A stretch of 64,000 nucleotides of DNA from Massilia frigida. Lineage in GTDB: Bacteria; Pseudomonadota; Gammaproteobacteria; Burkholderiales; Burkholderiaceae_D. Every line of letters begins with the position of its first letter. Position 1 is the first letter of the stretch. Shown here piece after piece: positions 52,856 through 61,825 of the stretch. Position numbers and translations under genes: made by a program. Where the stretch lies: the NCBI RefSeq assembly GCF_011682175.1, contig NZ_WHJG01000009.1, forward strand, positions 62,001-126,000. Direction: 5' to 3'. The notes beneath the pieces were generated by a model. The model saw nothing but the letters and a program-made list of their open reading frames with translations, was not told the DNA's origin and did no database searches.

Positions 52856-53983
52856 ATGCCTGTCACACCGCACCTGCTGCAGCTTGGTCTGCTGTCCATG
52901 TTCCTGGTTCAGGCCACCGCCCGGGCCGCGCCTTTATATTCAGTCAAGAATCTGGGCACGCTTGGCGGCGACAGTGGCGACGTGCGCGCCATCAACAACA
53001 GCGGCGCCGTGGTCGGCTACGCGCTCAACAGCAACAATATCAGCAGCGCTTACATCTCGCGCGATGGTGCCATGCACAGCCTCAGTCCCGACAGGTCGAC
53101 CCGCAGCTATGCCAGCGGCATCAACGACGCCGGCGTGGCGGCCGGGCAGGTGCAGTCCAGCAGCGGCGAATCGCAGGCGGTGATTTTTAGCGGCGGCAAG
53201 ATCGACGCCATCGGCAGCCTGGGCGGCAGAAACAGCGACGCCAAGGGCATCAACAATGCCGGCCAGGTGGGCGGCAGCGCCGACCGCGCCGACGGCACCC
53301 AGGCCGCCTTCCGCTACACGCCCGGCGGCCAGATGCGCGACCTTGGCACCCTGGGCGGCAGCAACAGCCACGGCGCCGACATCAACAACAGCGGCGTGGT
53401 GGTCGGGCGCGCCGACCTCGCCAACGGCCAGTATCACGCCTTCCGCAGCGACGATAGCGGCATGCACGACCTCGGCACCCTGGGCGGCAGCTACAGCGAA
53501 GCGAACCGGATCAACGAGCGCGGCGCGGTGGCGGGCTTTTCCTACATGGCGGGCGACGCCAGCACGCACGCCTTCATCTTCGACAACGGCATCATGAACG
53601 ACCTGAACACCTTGGGCGGCGCCAACAGCATCAGCTACGGAATCAATCATGCGGGCCATGCGGTGGGCAGTTCCGACATCGCCGGTGGCAAGGCGGTGCA
53701 CGCCTTCCTGTATGCGGATGGCAGCATGCGCGATTTGAATGATCTGGTGGGGCCGGGCTTCGGCTGGACCCTCAACTACGCGGCCGATATCAACGACCTG
53801 GGCCAGATTACCGCGCACGGCTGCAATACAAGCGGCCTGTGCCGCGGCTTCCTGCTCACGCCCGACGGTGACGTGGGCAAAGTCGATGAGCCGGGCACGC
53901 CGGCCATCCTGGCGCTGGGAGCAGGCATGATGCTGCTCGGAATGGGGCGCGCACGGCGCGTGCGCGCCCTGCGCCAGAACTGA
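52856..53983 (+). CDS. HAF-repeat extracellular protein with PEP-CTERM-like tail
   Basis: 375 residues from the ATG at 52856 (TGGAG upstream). The signal peptide is about 28 residues (ARA-AP). The body consists of about six repeats of 40-50 residues built on LGTLGG..S.A..INN.G.VVG, each with an AF.Y/F..G.M.DL segment, the HAF-repeat pattern. The C-terminus reads VDEPGTPAILALGAGMMLLG then MGRARRVRAL. That is an E-P-x motif, a TM helix and an Arg cluster, as in PEP-CTERM proteins processed by exosortase. No exosortase gene lies in the window. Role unknown, probably cell-surface or matrix. Confidence 0.85.
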   Translation: MPVTPHLLQLGLLSMFLVQATARAAPLYSVKNLGTLGGDSGDVRAINNSGAVVGYALNSNNISSAYISRDGAMHSLSPDRSTRSYASGINDAGVAAGQVQSSSGESQAVIFSGGKIDAIGSLGGRNSDAKGINNAGQVGGSADRADGTQAAFRYTPGGQMRDLGTLGGSNSHGADINNSGVVVGRADLANGQYHAFRSDDSGMHDLGTLGGSYSEANRINERGAVAGFSYMAGDASTHAFIFDNGIMNDLNTLGGANSISYGINHAGHAVGSSDIAGGKAVHAFLYADGSMRDLNDLVGPGFGWTLNYAADINDLGQITAHGCNTSGLCRGFLLTPDGDVGKVDEPGTPAILALGAGMMLLGMGRARRVRALRQN

Positions 53984-54715
53984 TTACTCGCCCATCAGCG
54001 GGAAGGGATTGATGGGCGTGCCTTTCCACCATTTCTTTTCGGCGGTCAGTTCGACCACGGCAAAGTGCAGGTGGGGTGCGTTCGGGTCCGAATTGCCGGT
54101 CACGCCGACATAGCCGACCAGGTCGCCCCGCTTGAGATCCATGCCTTCCTTCACGCCCTCGGCGTAACGGTCCAGGTGCGCGTAGTAATACGCGTATTTT
54201 TCGCTCGGATCGAACTGGTACACCGTCAGGCCGCCCGGCTTGCTGTTGAACAGCTTGACCAGTTTGCCATCGCTCACCGCCAGCACCTTGGTGCCCTTGG
54301 GCGCCATGATGTCGAGCGCTTCATGGTGGCGGTCGGCGCCGCGCGGCTGGTCGAAATTGTCGCGCAGGCTGGCCAGCTTGACGCCCTCGACCGGCACCAT
54401 CAGCTTGGCGCCGGCCGGCACCGCGGCCGCGCTGGCGCCGTTGGCGGCGGGCAGGGCGACCTCGCTCATGGCCGGACGCAGCGGCAAGTCCAGTTCGCTC
54501 AGGTCGGTGCTCACCACCGGTACGCCGGGCAGCTCGGACACCGGCAAGGACACGCCGCCCGGGGCCGCCGGCGCCGCCACCGCTGCCGTGGCCGGGGCGG
54601 CGGGCGCCACCACGACCACTTGCGCCGGCTTGGGCACGGGCACCGTGCGCAGGTAGACGAACAGGGAGCCTGCGCCGAGCAGCAAGCCTGCCAGGAAAGT
54701 AAGTAGCCATTTCAT
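53984..54715 (-). CDS. M23-family metallopeptidase (LytM-like), membrane-anchored
   Basis: 243 residues. One N-terminal TM helix (about 4-22) is followed by an Ala/Pro linker (about 30-100). The M23 domain has RGADRHHEALDIMAPKGTKV (H-x3-D ligands), a GLTVYQFD strand, YAYYYAHLDRYAEGV and NAPHLHFAVVEL with the H-x-H motif. All catalytic positions look present, so it may cut peptidoglycan crosslinks, though some relatives are regulators. AAGGA lies before the ATG. It is 52 bp downstream of the L,D-transpeptidase gene in the same direction, possibly one transcript. Confidence 0.92.
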   Translation of the reverse strand: MKWLLTFLAGLLLGAGSLFVYLRTVPVPKPAQVVVVAPAAPATAAVAAPAAPGGVSLPVSELPGVPVVSTDLSELDLPLRPAMSEVALPAANGASAAAVPAGAKLMVPVEGVKLASLRDNFDQPRGADRHHEALDIMAPKGTKVLAVSDGKLVKLFNSKPGGLTVYQFDPSEKYAYYYAHLDRYAEGVKEGMDLKRGDLVGYVGVTGNSDPNAPHLHFAVVELTAEKKWWKGTPINPFPLMGE

Positions 54716-54767
54716 GAAATTATCCTTTTTGCTTGTGAAGGGTGTGCCAGCCGATGTTCTTGTTTGT

Positions 54768-55784
54768 TCATTCCTGCAATAGCACTTCGGTGCCGTAGCC
54801 GACCGACTCGGTCAGCGTGCTCACGTCCCAGTTGGTCAGGCGGATGCAGCCGTGCGACTGGGTCTTGCCGATCGAGGCCGGCAGGGGGGTGCCGTGGATG
54901 CCGTAATGGTCTTTCGACAGATCGACCCAGGCCACCCCCACCGGGTTGTTGGGGCCGGCCGGCAGCTTGGCTTTCTTGTCGCCGGGGCTGGCGTCCCAGA
55001 ACAGTTTCGGGTTGTAGTGGTAGACCGGGTGGCGCGCCACGCCGTTGACTTTCCAGGTGCCGATCGGCAGCGGATCGTGCGCGCTGCCGGTGGACGCGGG
55101 GAACTGGGCCAGCACCTTGCCGTCGGCGTCGAGCAGGGTCAGCGAGCGGTCCGAGCGGTCCACCACGATCTTTGCGGCCTTCGGCAGTGGCTCGATGTCG
55201 AGCACGTTCGGGACGACGATGGTCTCGCCGGCGCGGCCGGCATCCTTGCCCGGGTTCAGGCGCGCCAGCAGGGTCGGGCTGAGGTGGAATTTTTCGCCCA
55301 GCGCTTCCAGTGCGCTGCTGTAGCCGAGCGTGGCCAGCTTGGCTTTCTCGGCCATGCTCTCGGGGATCGCTTCGAACGGACCGGCCACGTCGGCATCGGT
55401 CAGGGTGTAGCTGACCAGGGCGTCGGCCTGGTCGGCGTTCAGCGCGGCCCAGGTCGCCTCGTCGAGCGTGCCGGAGGGTTCCAGGCCGGCTTTTTTCTGG
55501 AAGCCGGCCAGCGCCAGGCGCATGTTCGAGCCCGAGGCGGCATCGATCTCGCCACTGGAAAAGCGCGCGCGGTCGAGCAGGACCTGGGCGCGCAGCAGGG
55601 CTGGCGCGGCCACTTTGCCCGCTTTCGCGCCCTTGGCCGGCTTGGCGGGCGCGGCCGCCGTCTTGCCCGCCGCGTTAACGGCGTCGATCGTCAGGGCGGA
55701 CGGCGCGCTGGCGGCCATGGCGGTTGGAACGGTGGCCGCGCCCGCGAACATGGCGGCGATCAGGCAAAGCGAAGATGGTTTCAA
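54768..55784 (-). CDS. L,D-transpeptidase (YkuD family) with peptidoglycan-binding domain
   Basis: 338 residues starting at TTG (55784) with AAGGGG before it. The signal peptide is about 24 residues. An Ala/Lys linker leads to a PG_binding_1-like domain (about 60-115: DAASGSNMRLALAGFQKKAG, EPSGTLDEATWAAL) and a LysM-like stretch (KFHLSPTLLARLNPGKDAGR). The YkuD domain covers about 205-335, with HGTPLPASIGKTQSHGCIRL containing the catalytic Cys in SHGCIRL. It forms 3-3 crosslinks or attaches proteins to peptidoglycan. The neighbour M23 peptidase supports a cell-wall remodelling pair. Confidence 0.94.
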   Translation of the reverse strand: MKPSSLCLIAAMFAGAATVPTAMAASAPSALTIDAVNAAGKTAAAPAKPAKGAKAGKVAAPALLRAQVLLDRARFSSGEIDAASGSNMRLALAGFQKKAGLEPSGTLDEATWAALNADQADALVSYTLTDADVAGPFEAIPESMAEKAKLATLGYSSALEALGEKFHLSPTLLARLNPGKDAGRAGETIVVPNVLDIEPLPKAAKIVVDRSDRSLTLLDADGKVLAQFPASTGSAHDPLPIGTWKVNGVARHPVYHYNPKLFWDASPGDKKAKLPAGPNNPVGVAWVDLSKDHYGIHGTPLPASIGKTQSHGCIRLTNWDVSTLTESVGYGTEVLLQE

Positions 55785-55885
55785 TGAAAGCCCCTTGAGA
55801 ATCGGATACCTGAGATTAATTCCTCTCGGATATACAGTCTGTGCGGCAGCGTACTAAGGGTCAGCCGGCCGGGTAAAATACGCAC

Positions 55886-56179
55886 ATGAGCACTTATCTG
55901 ATTACCGTGCAGCCAGCCGGCTGGCGCTTCGAGGCGGCGCCGGGGCGCGCGCTGCTGCTGGCGGCCGAGGACGCCGGCATCATGCTGCCCGCTTCCTGCC
56001 GCAATGGCAGCTGCCGCACCTGCCTGTGCCAGGTGGCGGCGGGCGAGCTGGCTTACCTGATCGACTGGCCGGGCATCAGTGCCGACGAAAAACGCGCTGG
56101 CGATACCTTGCCGTGCGTGGCGGTGGCGCGCTCGGACCTGACCCTGTGGGCGCCGGCGGCGCGGCGCGTCACGCGATAA
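55886..56179 (+). CDS. Small 2Fe-2S ferredoxin-fold protein
   Basis: 97 residues with a plant-type ferredoxin pattern: [20 protein letters not shown] supplies C-x4-C-x2-C, and [15 protein letters not shown] supplies the fourth Cys about 29 residues later. There is no fused reductase or oxygenase domain. Such stand-alone proteins donate electrons to oxygenases or other partners; none is adjacent, so the partner is unknown. The 3' end overlaps that of the MCP gene by 11 bases in convergent orientation. The start is the only reasonable ATG. Confidence 0.88.
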   Translation: MSTYLITVQPAGWRFEAAPGRALLLAAEDAGIMLPASCRNGSCRTCLCQVAAGELAYLIDWPGISADEKRAGDTLPCVAVARSDLTLWAPAARRVTR

Positions 56180-57788
56180 GCGCGCGCGGACGCACCGGCG
56201 GCGGCAAGGCCGGGCGCACCGGCTTGTCGTTGCCCAGCTTGAACACGCTGACCACCTGGGCCAGCGCAGCCGCCTGTTCCCGCATCGATCCGGCCGCCGC
56301 GGCCGCCTGTTCGACCAGCGCCGCGTTTTGCTCGGTCACCTCATCCATCTGGGTAATCGCCATGTTGACCTGTTCGATGCCGGCGGTCTGCTCCATGCTG
56401 GCCAAGGCAATGCCGGACATGATGGCCGTCACGCGCGTGATCGATTCGACGATGTCGGCCATGGTCCGGCCCGCCTGGTCGACCAGCTTGCCGCCCGTAT
56501 CGACCTGGTCGACCGAATCGTTGATCAGGGTCTTGATTTCCCTGGCGGCGGCGGCCGCGCGCTGCGCCAGGTTGCGCACCTCGCTGGCCACCACCGCGAA
56601 GCCGCGCCCCTGCTCGCCGGCGCGCGCCGCTTCCACCGCCGCGTTCAGCGCCAGGATATTGGTCTGGAACGCGATGCTATCGATCACGCCGATGATGTCG
56701 ACGATCTTGCGCGAGGACTCGTTGACCGAGTTCATGGTGTGCACCACCTCGGTCACCACGGCGCCGCCGCGCCCGGCCACCTCGGAAGCGTTTGCCGCCA
56801 GCACATTGGCCTGGCGGGCATTGTCGGCATTCTGCTTGACGGTACTGGTCAGCTCTTCCATCGAGGATGCCGTTTCTTCCAGCGAGCTGGCCTGTTGCTC
56901 GGTGCGCGCGGACAGGTCCAGGTTGCCGGCCGCGATCTGGCCGGATGCGGTAGCGATGGGATCGGTGCCGCTGCGCACCTGGGCCACGATGCTGACCAGG
57001 GCCGCGCGCATGGTTTCCATGGCGTACAGCAGGCTGCCGGTGTCGCCCGGTCGGGTCTGGATCACGGTCGACAATTCCCCGGCGGCGATCGCGCCGGCCA
57101 CGCGCACCGCATAAGCCGCTTCGCCGCCGAGCTGGCGCGTCAGGCCGCGCGTGATCCACAAGCCCAGCCCTACGCCGGCGCCCAGGCTGCCGATGGCGAG
57201 CGCCAGCATCAGGAACCGGCTGCTCTGGTAGCGCTGGCCCGATGCGGCGGCCACCTCGGCCGATTTTTTCTCTTTCTGGGCGACCAGTGCGGAGAGCAGC
57301 TGGTCCACGATGCCGGCCTTGGCCGCCAGGGGGCCGAGAGCGAATTCGGCGGCGGCCGTTTTGCCCGCGGGGGTGAGGTCCTGCGCCCGTTTCAGCAATT
57401 CCGGCAGCATGCCCTCGTACTCCAGCAGGCCGCGGTCGATGTCGGCCAGTATCTGTTTACCGCTATCGAGCGTGAAGCGCGGGCGCGCCTGTTCCAGGTT
57501 CTGGTGCAACTGGCCGCGCGCGCTGTCGATCTGGCCGCGGAAGCGGCCCACCTGGTCCGGCGTGGTGGCAACCAGCATCCCGCGCGCGGCGCGCCCGATA
57601 TAGACCAGGTCGATGTTCGCTTGCTTGGAATGAGACAGGCCGAGCAGTTCCAGCTTGTAGGCGCGCTTGGCCTGCTCGGTCATGATGGCCATGTTGACGA
57701 TGCCGATGGCGGCCACGATGGCGCCGAGGACCGCGACCGTCAGGAAAGCGGACAGCAGGCGCGTACCTACTTTCAGATTGTCGAGCAT
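56169..57788 (-). CDS. Methyl-accepting chemotaxis protein
   Basis: 539 residues. TM1 is about 10-32 and TM2 about 190-212. Between them is a helical periplasmic sensor (four-helix-bundle type, [20 protein letters not shown]). A HAMP domain follows, then the cytoplasmic hairpin with [20 protein letters not shown] and the conserved tip [21 protein letters not shown] Pro/Arg-rich tail ([17 protein letters not shown]) lacks a clear NWETF-type CheR-binding pentapeptide. It signals through CheA/CheW, which are not in this window. The ligand is unknown. GGAGA precedes the ATG. Confidence 0.95.
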   Translation of the reverse strand: MLDNLKVGTRLLSAFLTVAVLGAIVAAIGIVNMAIMTEQAKRAYKLELLGLSHSKQANIDLVYIGRAARGMLVATTPDQVGRFRGQIDSARGQLHQNLEQARPRFTLDSGKQILADIDRGLLEYEGMLPELLKRAQDLTPAGKTAAAEFALGPLAAKAGIVDQLLSALVAQKEKKSAEVAAASGQRYQSSRFLMLALAIGSLGAGVGLGLWITRGLTRQLGGEAAYAVRVAGAIAAGELSTVIQTRPGDTGSLLYAMETMRAALVSIVAQVRSGTDPIATASGQIAAGNLDLSARTEQQASSLEETASSMEELTSTVKQNADNARQANVLAANASEVAGRGGAVVTEVVHTMNSVNESSRKIVDIIGVIDSIAFQTNILALNAAVEAARAGEQGRGFAVVASEVRNLAQRAAAAAREIKTLINDSVDQVDTGGKLVDQAGRTMADIVESITRVTAIMSGIALASMEQTAGIEQVNMAITQMDEVTEQNAALVEQAAAAAGSMREQAAALAQVVSVFKLGNDKPVRPALPPPVRPRALIA

Positions 57789-58012
57789 GCGGGTCTCCGA
57801 AAAACGTGCCGGCCAGGTCGGGCGCTACCGGCTGCGGTGGCGCGGGCATGGGGCTGCCGGTGCTGGAATCGGCGCCGCTCGGGCCGCCCTGATGAATACG
57901 CTACGCCAAGCGCGTGTAACTGTTAATCGTTATTCGTCGAGAACCTGGTTTTCGACACAGTGTGGCGGCCGGCGTCGTTGCCCGGCAACGTAGGCCGCCC
58001 GGGCGCACGCGC

Positions 58013-58921
58013 TTATTCGGCCATGCCGAGCGCGCGTTCGATCAGGGGCAGGACCAGTTTCCATGCGGGCGAGCTGGCCGCGATTTCATCGTAGTGGCTG
58101 GCGCCCGGCAAGATCAGCACCTCGGCGCGGTCGCCGGCGGCGCGCGCCCGCGCCGCATAGTCGTGCGCCGCGCGCGGCGGCGAGATGGTGTCGAGTTCGC
58201 CCGTGACCAGCATCGTGCGGCTGCCGTTGGGCATCAGCTCGGCGGCGTTGGTGTCGGCAAAGATGTCGGGCCGGCTGGCGCTGGGGGTGCCCGCCAGTTG
58301 CGCCAGGTCGCGTCCGCAGCTGGTCTTGATCAGGGCCTGTTCATGGCGCAGGTCGGCCAGGCCGCCCAGGCTGATCACCTCGCGCACCGGCAAGGGGTTG
58401 GGGTGGAACAGGGGACTGGTCGCCGCAATCCGGCTGCGCCCCGCGATCCACTGCACCAGCTGGCCGCCGGCCGAATGGCCGACCGCGACGATGCGGCCGG
58501 TATCGAGCTGGTGGGCGGGCGCTTCGGCGGCCAGCTTGTCGAGCGCGGCGTTCATGTCGAGGTAGGTGCCGGGATAGCCGCCGCCTTCCTCGTCGACGCG
58601 GCGGTACTCCACGTTCCACACGGCGATGCCGCGCGCGGCCAGCGCGCCGGCCACATTGTGCATCTGGCTGATGCCGCCGTACTCCACCGTCCAGCAGCCG
58701 CCGTGCACCAGCACCACCACCGGAAACGGCCCGGGGCCGGCCGGACGGAACAATTCGGCGAACTGCGATGGCGCGCCGCCATAGGCGATTGTCGCGGTCG
58801 GCGGCGGGCCGGAGAGGGCCAGGTAATCGGCCAGGGTCATCGGCGCGGCCAGGGCGGCGCCGGACGCGAGCAGGGCGGGTACCAGCAGGGCCGGGGCCAT
58901 CACAGGCAGGACAGTCTTCAT
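58013..58921 (-). CDS. Secreted alpha/beta hydrolase (esterase-like)
   Basis: 302 residues with a signal peptide (about 25 residues, ALA-AP). The oxyanion motif is VVVLVHGGCW and the nucleophile elbow GHSAGGQLVQW (Ser about 160). The acid is in LVTGELDTISPPRAAHDYA and the His in LPGASHYDEIAA, so the catalytic triad seems complete. The MNAALDKLAAEAP and GIAVWNVEYRRV pieces resemble BD-FAE/feruloyl-esterase-like hydrolases. The substrate is unknown. A singleton gene, divergent from a small gene at 59062. Confidence 0.9.
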   Translation of the reverse strand: MKTVLPVMAPALLVPALLASGAALAAPMTLADYLALSGPPPTATIAYGGAPSQFAELFRPAGPGPFPVVVLVHGGCWTVEYGGISQMHNVAGALAARGIAVWNVEYRRVDEEGGGYPGTYLDMNAALDKLAAEAPAHQLDTGRIVAVGHSAGGQLVQWIAGRSRIAATSPLFHPNPLPVREVISLGGLADLRHEQALIKTSCGRDLAQLAGTPSASRPDIFADTNAAELMPNGSRTMLVTGELDTISPPRAAHDYAARARAAGDRAEVLILPGASHYDEIAASSPAWKLVLPLIERALGMAE

Positions 58922-59061
58922 CGTGGTCGGGTGGGAGCGGAGGGAACTGCCACTATACCGGGTTCGGTGCGTGCCGGGGCGGGGACGGGGCGCACGATTG
59001 GCGCGCCTGCGGCAGGCCGGCGGCCTTCCATGCTAGGCTGCGGACAACCATAAGGAATGAT

Positions 59062-59328
59062 ATGCAAATCACAACGTACGAATACAAAGGATTTACCATC
59101 TCGGTCACGCCGATCAAGGATTGCGGCGACCAGTGGGACTTCGAATACCGCATCACCAAGACCGGGGAGGGCGGACAGGATACCGATCCCGCGCCAGCGC
59201 TCACGCGCAGCCAGACGGCCGGCGGCCACGCCACCGCGGAGGTGGCTTGCCTGGCCGGCGTGGAAGTGGCGCGCATCGAGATCGACAACCTGCTGGCCTT
59301 GTCGCGCGAGCGCGAACCCGAGCGCTGA
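59062..59328 (+). CDS. Small cytoplasmic protein, 88 residues, unknown
   Basis: 88 residues beginning MQITTYEYKGFTISVTPIKD. AAGGA lies before the ATG at 59062. A beta-hairpin-like N-terminal half with aromatic residues (CGDQWDFEYRITKTGEG) is followed by an acidic helix, EVARIEIDNLLALSRERE. It has no signal peptide and no recognised family. It sits between the esterase and the HMCES gene. The good ribosome-binding site and codon use support it as real. Confidence 0.65.
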   Translation: MQITTYEYKGFTISVTPIKDCGDQWDFEYRITKTGEGGQDTDPAPALTRSQTAGGHATAEVACLAGVEVARIEIDNLLALSREREPER

Positions 59329-59356
59329 ACTGGCGCGCCGCCGGCCGGGGCCGGAT

Positions 59357-60040
59357 TCAGTCCAGCAGATCGCGCTCGGCTGCCAGGTGCGGCCCAGCGT
59401 TGCCGGCGCGGCCCACGTCCTTGGCGACCGGATGCCATTCGAAAGCGTCGGGGCCGAGCGCCACCGAGCGTGCCAGCTGTTCGGCTTGCTGGGCGGACAG
59501 GTCCGGGTCCAGCCACAGGGCGGCATCCGCGGCGCTGAAGACGACCGGACGGCGGTCGTGCACATCGACCATGCCGCCCTCGGCATCGGCGGTGACGATC
59601 ACGAAGCCCGACTCGGCGGCCTGTTCGCGCGCGCTGCCGCAGGCGCCGATGGCGGCGATGAACAGCGGTTCGCGCGTCTTGAGGTGGATGTGCCAGGGCT
59701 GCTTCCTGCCCTTCTCGCCGGTCCATTCGTACCAGCCGTCGGCCGGGACGATGGCGCGGCCGGCCTTGAGCAGGGGCGTCCAGTAACGGTTGCCGAGTTT
59801 TTCGAGGCGCGCATTGATGGAGATGGGCAGCTTGTCCGCAGCCCAGGAGGCGCGGTAGCCCCAGAAGGCATCCTCGATGTGCAGCTGGCCGCCGGCGATG
59901 CGCATCAGCGGGCGCCAGGTGCCGGGTGGCGCGTTGTAGCTGGGCGAGGCCTGGCTGGCCACGCGCGGGGCGGCGCCGCGCCAATGCAGCGCCGCGATGT
60001 ATTCAATGGCGGTATGGTTTTGATCGAGACGTCCGCACAT
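59357..60040 (-). CDS. yedK: SOS response-associated peptidase (YedK/HMCES)
   Basis: 227 residues starting MCGRLDQN, with the catalytic Cys2 required for thiazolidine crosslinks to abasic sites in single-stranded DNA. The family blocks SYNAPPGTWRPLM, NARLEKLGNRYWTPLLKAGR, AIVPADGWYEW (active-site Glu) and HPVAKDVGR are all present, the last replacing the more usual MPV-type His motif. It protects abasic sites at replication forks. There is no obvious LexA box in the short upstream region, although a weak one could be missed. A singleton gene. Confidence 0.93.
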   Translation of the reverse strand: MCGRLDQNHTAIEYIAALHWRGAAPRVASQASPSYNAPPGTWRPLMRIAGGQLHIEDAFWGYRASWAADKLPISINARLEKLGNRYWTPLLKAGRAIVPADGWYEWTGEKGRKQPWHIHLKTREPLFIAAIGACGSAREQAAESGFVIVTADAEGGMVDVHDRRPVVFSAADAALWLDPDLSAQQAEQLARSVALGPDAFEWHPVAKDVGRAGNAGPHLAAERDLLD

Positions 60041-60193
60041 GCGCTATGCCTTTTTGCCGGGGTGGTGGTCCCGGACGTGGCGCCCGGAAGGATCAACAAT
60101 ACCGGAAAGGCAGGTTTGCGGCGCGCAGGACGTGCGCCGCGGCGGACATCGCGATGTTTGATATTTGCATTCACACTTGAGGAAAGGCATTCC

Positions 60194-60367
60194 ATGACCA
60201 GCAACGAGAACCAGTTCACATCGCCGCAGCGCGCCCACTCGACTCCCGATCCGGACGGCCTGCCGCCCACCGATCCGACACCTGCGCCGGTACCGGACGA
60301 CGTGCCGCCGCCGGTCAACGCGCCGGTCGAAGAGCCGGCCATGCCGGTGCCGCCGATCAAGGCCTAA
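60194..60367 (+). CDS. Proline-rich small protein, 57 residues, unknown
   Basis: 57 residues, more than a third Pro, with many Asp and Glu (PDPDGLPPTDPTPAPVPDDV). GAAAGG lies before the ATG at 60194. No signal or TM is present, so it is probably disordered and acidic. It faces the 100-residue gene at 60395 on the other strand, which has a similar disordered, acidic, Pro-containing character. No function is assigned. Confidence 0.55.
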   Translation: MTSNENQFTSPQRAHSTPDPDGLPPTDPTPAPVPDDVPPPVNAPVEEPAMPVPPIKA

Positions 60368-60394
60368 GGGATACGTCGCGGCCTGCCCGGACGC

Positions 60395-60697
60395 TTACTG
60401 GCCCTTGGGCGGGACCGGATCGAGCTGGTCGAGCTGTTCGCTCGGCTCATCGCGTTCGAGCGAAGCGTCATGCTCGCGCCTGTCGCGATTCTCGCCGCCA
60501 TCGAACTGGTTGGCGGCGGCCGCGCTGCCATTGTCGCTGTCGGCATCGTTCAGGTCCGATGGCGGCAGGGGCGGGATCTGGCGGATCAGGGCCTCGGTGT
60601 CGCGCTGGGAAGGCGGTTTTTCGCCGCTGCCGATATCGGCTTCGTCGAGCAGCGACTTGGCGTCGGCCGGGTCGGGGAACGGTTTGGTGGCATGCAT
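60395..60697 (-). CDS. Acidic disordered protein, 100 residues, unknown
   Basis: 100 residues from the ATG at 60697 (GGAG upstream). The composition is Asp/Pro/Ser-rich with few hydrophobic residues: DADSDNGSAAAANQFDGGEN and EHDASLERDEPSEQLDQLDP. The N-terminus has a short helix (DAKSLLDEADIGSG). A start at TTG 60709 is possible but unlikely. It is probably an intrinsically disordered or stress-type small protein; no family is recognised. Convergent with the Pro-rich gene at 60194. Confidence 0.6.
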   Translation of the reverse strand: MHATKPFPDPADAKSLLDEADIGSGEKPPSQRDTEALIRQIPPLPPSDLNDADSDNGSAAAANQFDGGENRDRREHDASLERDEPSEQLDQLDPVPPKGQ

Positions 60698-60916
60698 GGG
60701 ATTCTCCAATCAGTTAGGAGGTGCCGCACTGGCGCGGCGCTCTCGCAACGATGCTAACAGTGCAAGGCATCGGCTGGCGCGCAGTAGGGCGCGGCCGGAC
60801 GCTGAGTGCTGTTGCTTTAAGTCTACATTTGTTATTATTTGTGTTCGCGATCACACCCGGAACGGCCGCGGTTTTCTATAATTAATCCATCGACCGTTGT
60901 TTTGTTCCAGGAGAAC

Positions 60917-61057
60917 ATGATGGGCAATTCCTTACACAACAAGATCTACCTTGGGCGCTCCTCGGTACTGCGCTCGCGTCCGCTGCAAGTGGTGCTGCTG
61001 GTCAGCGCCTTGATCAGTATTGGCGTTGTCTGGTTCCTGTTCCGCACAGTAAAGTAA
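60917..61057 (+). CDS. Single-TM small membrane protein, 46 residues
   Basis: 46 residues from an ATG pair at 60917/60920 after CAGGAG. A short basic N-terminus (NSLHNKIYLGRSSVLRSRPL) precedes one TM helix, QVVLLVSALISIGVVWFLFR. The strong ribosome-binding site and conserved-looking topology argue for a real small protein. Upstream is an AT-rich stretch with a possible promoter (around 60820-60895). Function unknown. Confidence 0.6.
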   Translation: MMGNSLHNKIYLGRSSVLRSRPLQVVLLVSALISIGVVWFLFRTVK

Positions 61058-61139
61058 CAGTGGGCAGCGAATGCAGGTTGCCGCGGGCAGCCTGCGCGGT
61101 TACCATGGGGGCCGAAAATTGGCCACATGGAAATCAGCA

Positions 61140-61505
61140 ATGAAGAACGAGAAATTGACCACAGACGAATACGACGCGCTCGGGCATATCCTGGGTGGGG
61201 CGAAGCATGACCGCTTCAACGCCTGCGTCGGGCGCAACGCCAAGCGTCTGGCGGGCCTGAAAATGATCCAGTACAGCAAGGACGGCAAGCTTGCGTTGAC
61301 GGACAAGGGACAGCAAGTCTTGTTCCTGCGCCGCTGCATCGCCGGCCTGCGTGCGCTGCTGGCCGACCCGGCGGCGGTGGTTGACGCCGACGTGCTGGTG
61401 TTCCTCGGCAAAAAATCCCACATCGCCCCGCTCGAAGCGGGCGGCCACGGCGTCACCGACAAAGGCCGCGAATCGCTGGCCGACATCGACGCCCAGAACA
61501 TCTAA
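61140..61505 (+). CDS. Small winged-helix-like protein, 121 residues, unknown
   Basis: 121 residues from the ATG at 61140. Two segments have a similar pattern, KLALTDKGQQVLFLRR and GGHGVTDKGRESLADID, like the wing and last helix of MarR-type DNA-binding domains. The N-terminal half is helical with KLTTDEYDALGHILGGAKHD. DNA binding is possible but no known family is recognised. A start at 61071 is less likely because its extra 23 residues are Gly/Arg-rich and there is no ribosome-binding site. Confidence 0.6.
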   Translation: MKNEKLTTDEYDALGHILGGAKHDRFNACVGRNAKRLAGLKMIQYSKDGKLALTDKGQQVLFLRRCIAGLRALLADPAAVVDADVLVFLGKKSHIAPLEAGGHGVTDKGRESLADIDAQNI

Positions 61506-61825
61506 GCCCACCACCGGGGTCTGACCTCTGATTAGCAATATTTCACATTCTTGCACAACCGGGGGGCAGACCTCGGTTGTGCAACTTTTCTGCTCCCAAG
61601 TGCCTTGTCCACGGATCATCGCACCACAAGCACAGTAATCTTCCGCAGTGGGTTGCCTCTGGGCATCGATGCATGCACCTGTGCGCAAGGGTGTTTCCTA
61701 ACCGAGGTCTGACCCCGGGTAGGAAATAGTTGTTTGATGTGCAGCGAAATTGGGCGGGGATTTAACAATATTTCGAGTCAGAGGTCAGACCCCGGTTGTG
61801 GGAGTCGTGAGCCGGGGTGCGGGCG
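61506..61825. repeat. Cluster of palindromic GGTCTGACC-type repeats
   Basis: 320 bases with no gene seen. ACCGGGGTCTGACCTCTGA at 61513-61531 is repeated exactly in inverted orientation at 61778-61796. A related palindrome, GCACAACCG-12-CGGTTGTGC, lies at 61553-61582, and a partial copy ACCGAGGTCTGACCCCGGG is at 61701-61719. Flanking CAATATT-type pieces accompany two copies. This looks like a REP/MITE-like palindromic family, not a gene. Confidence 0.65.
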
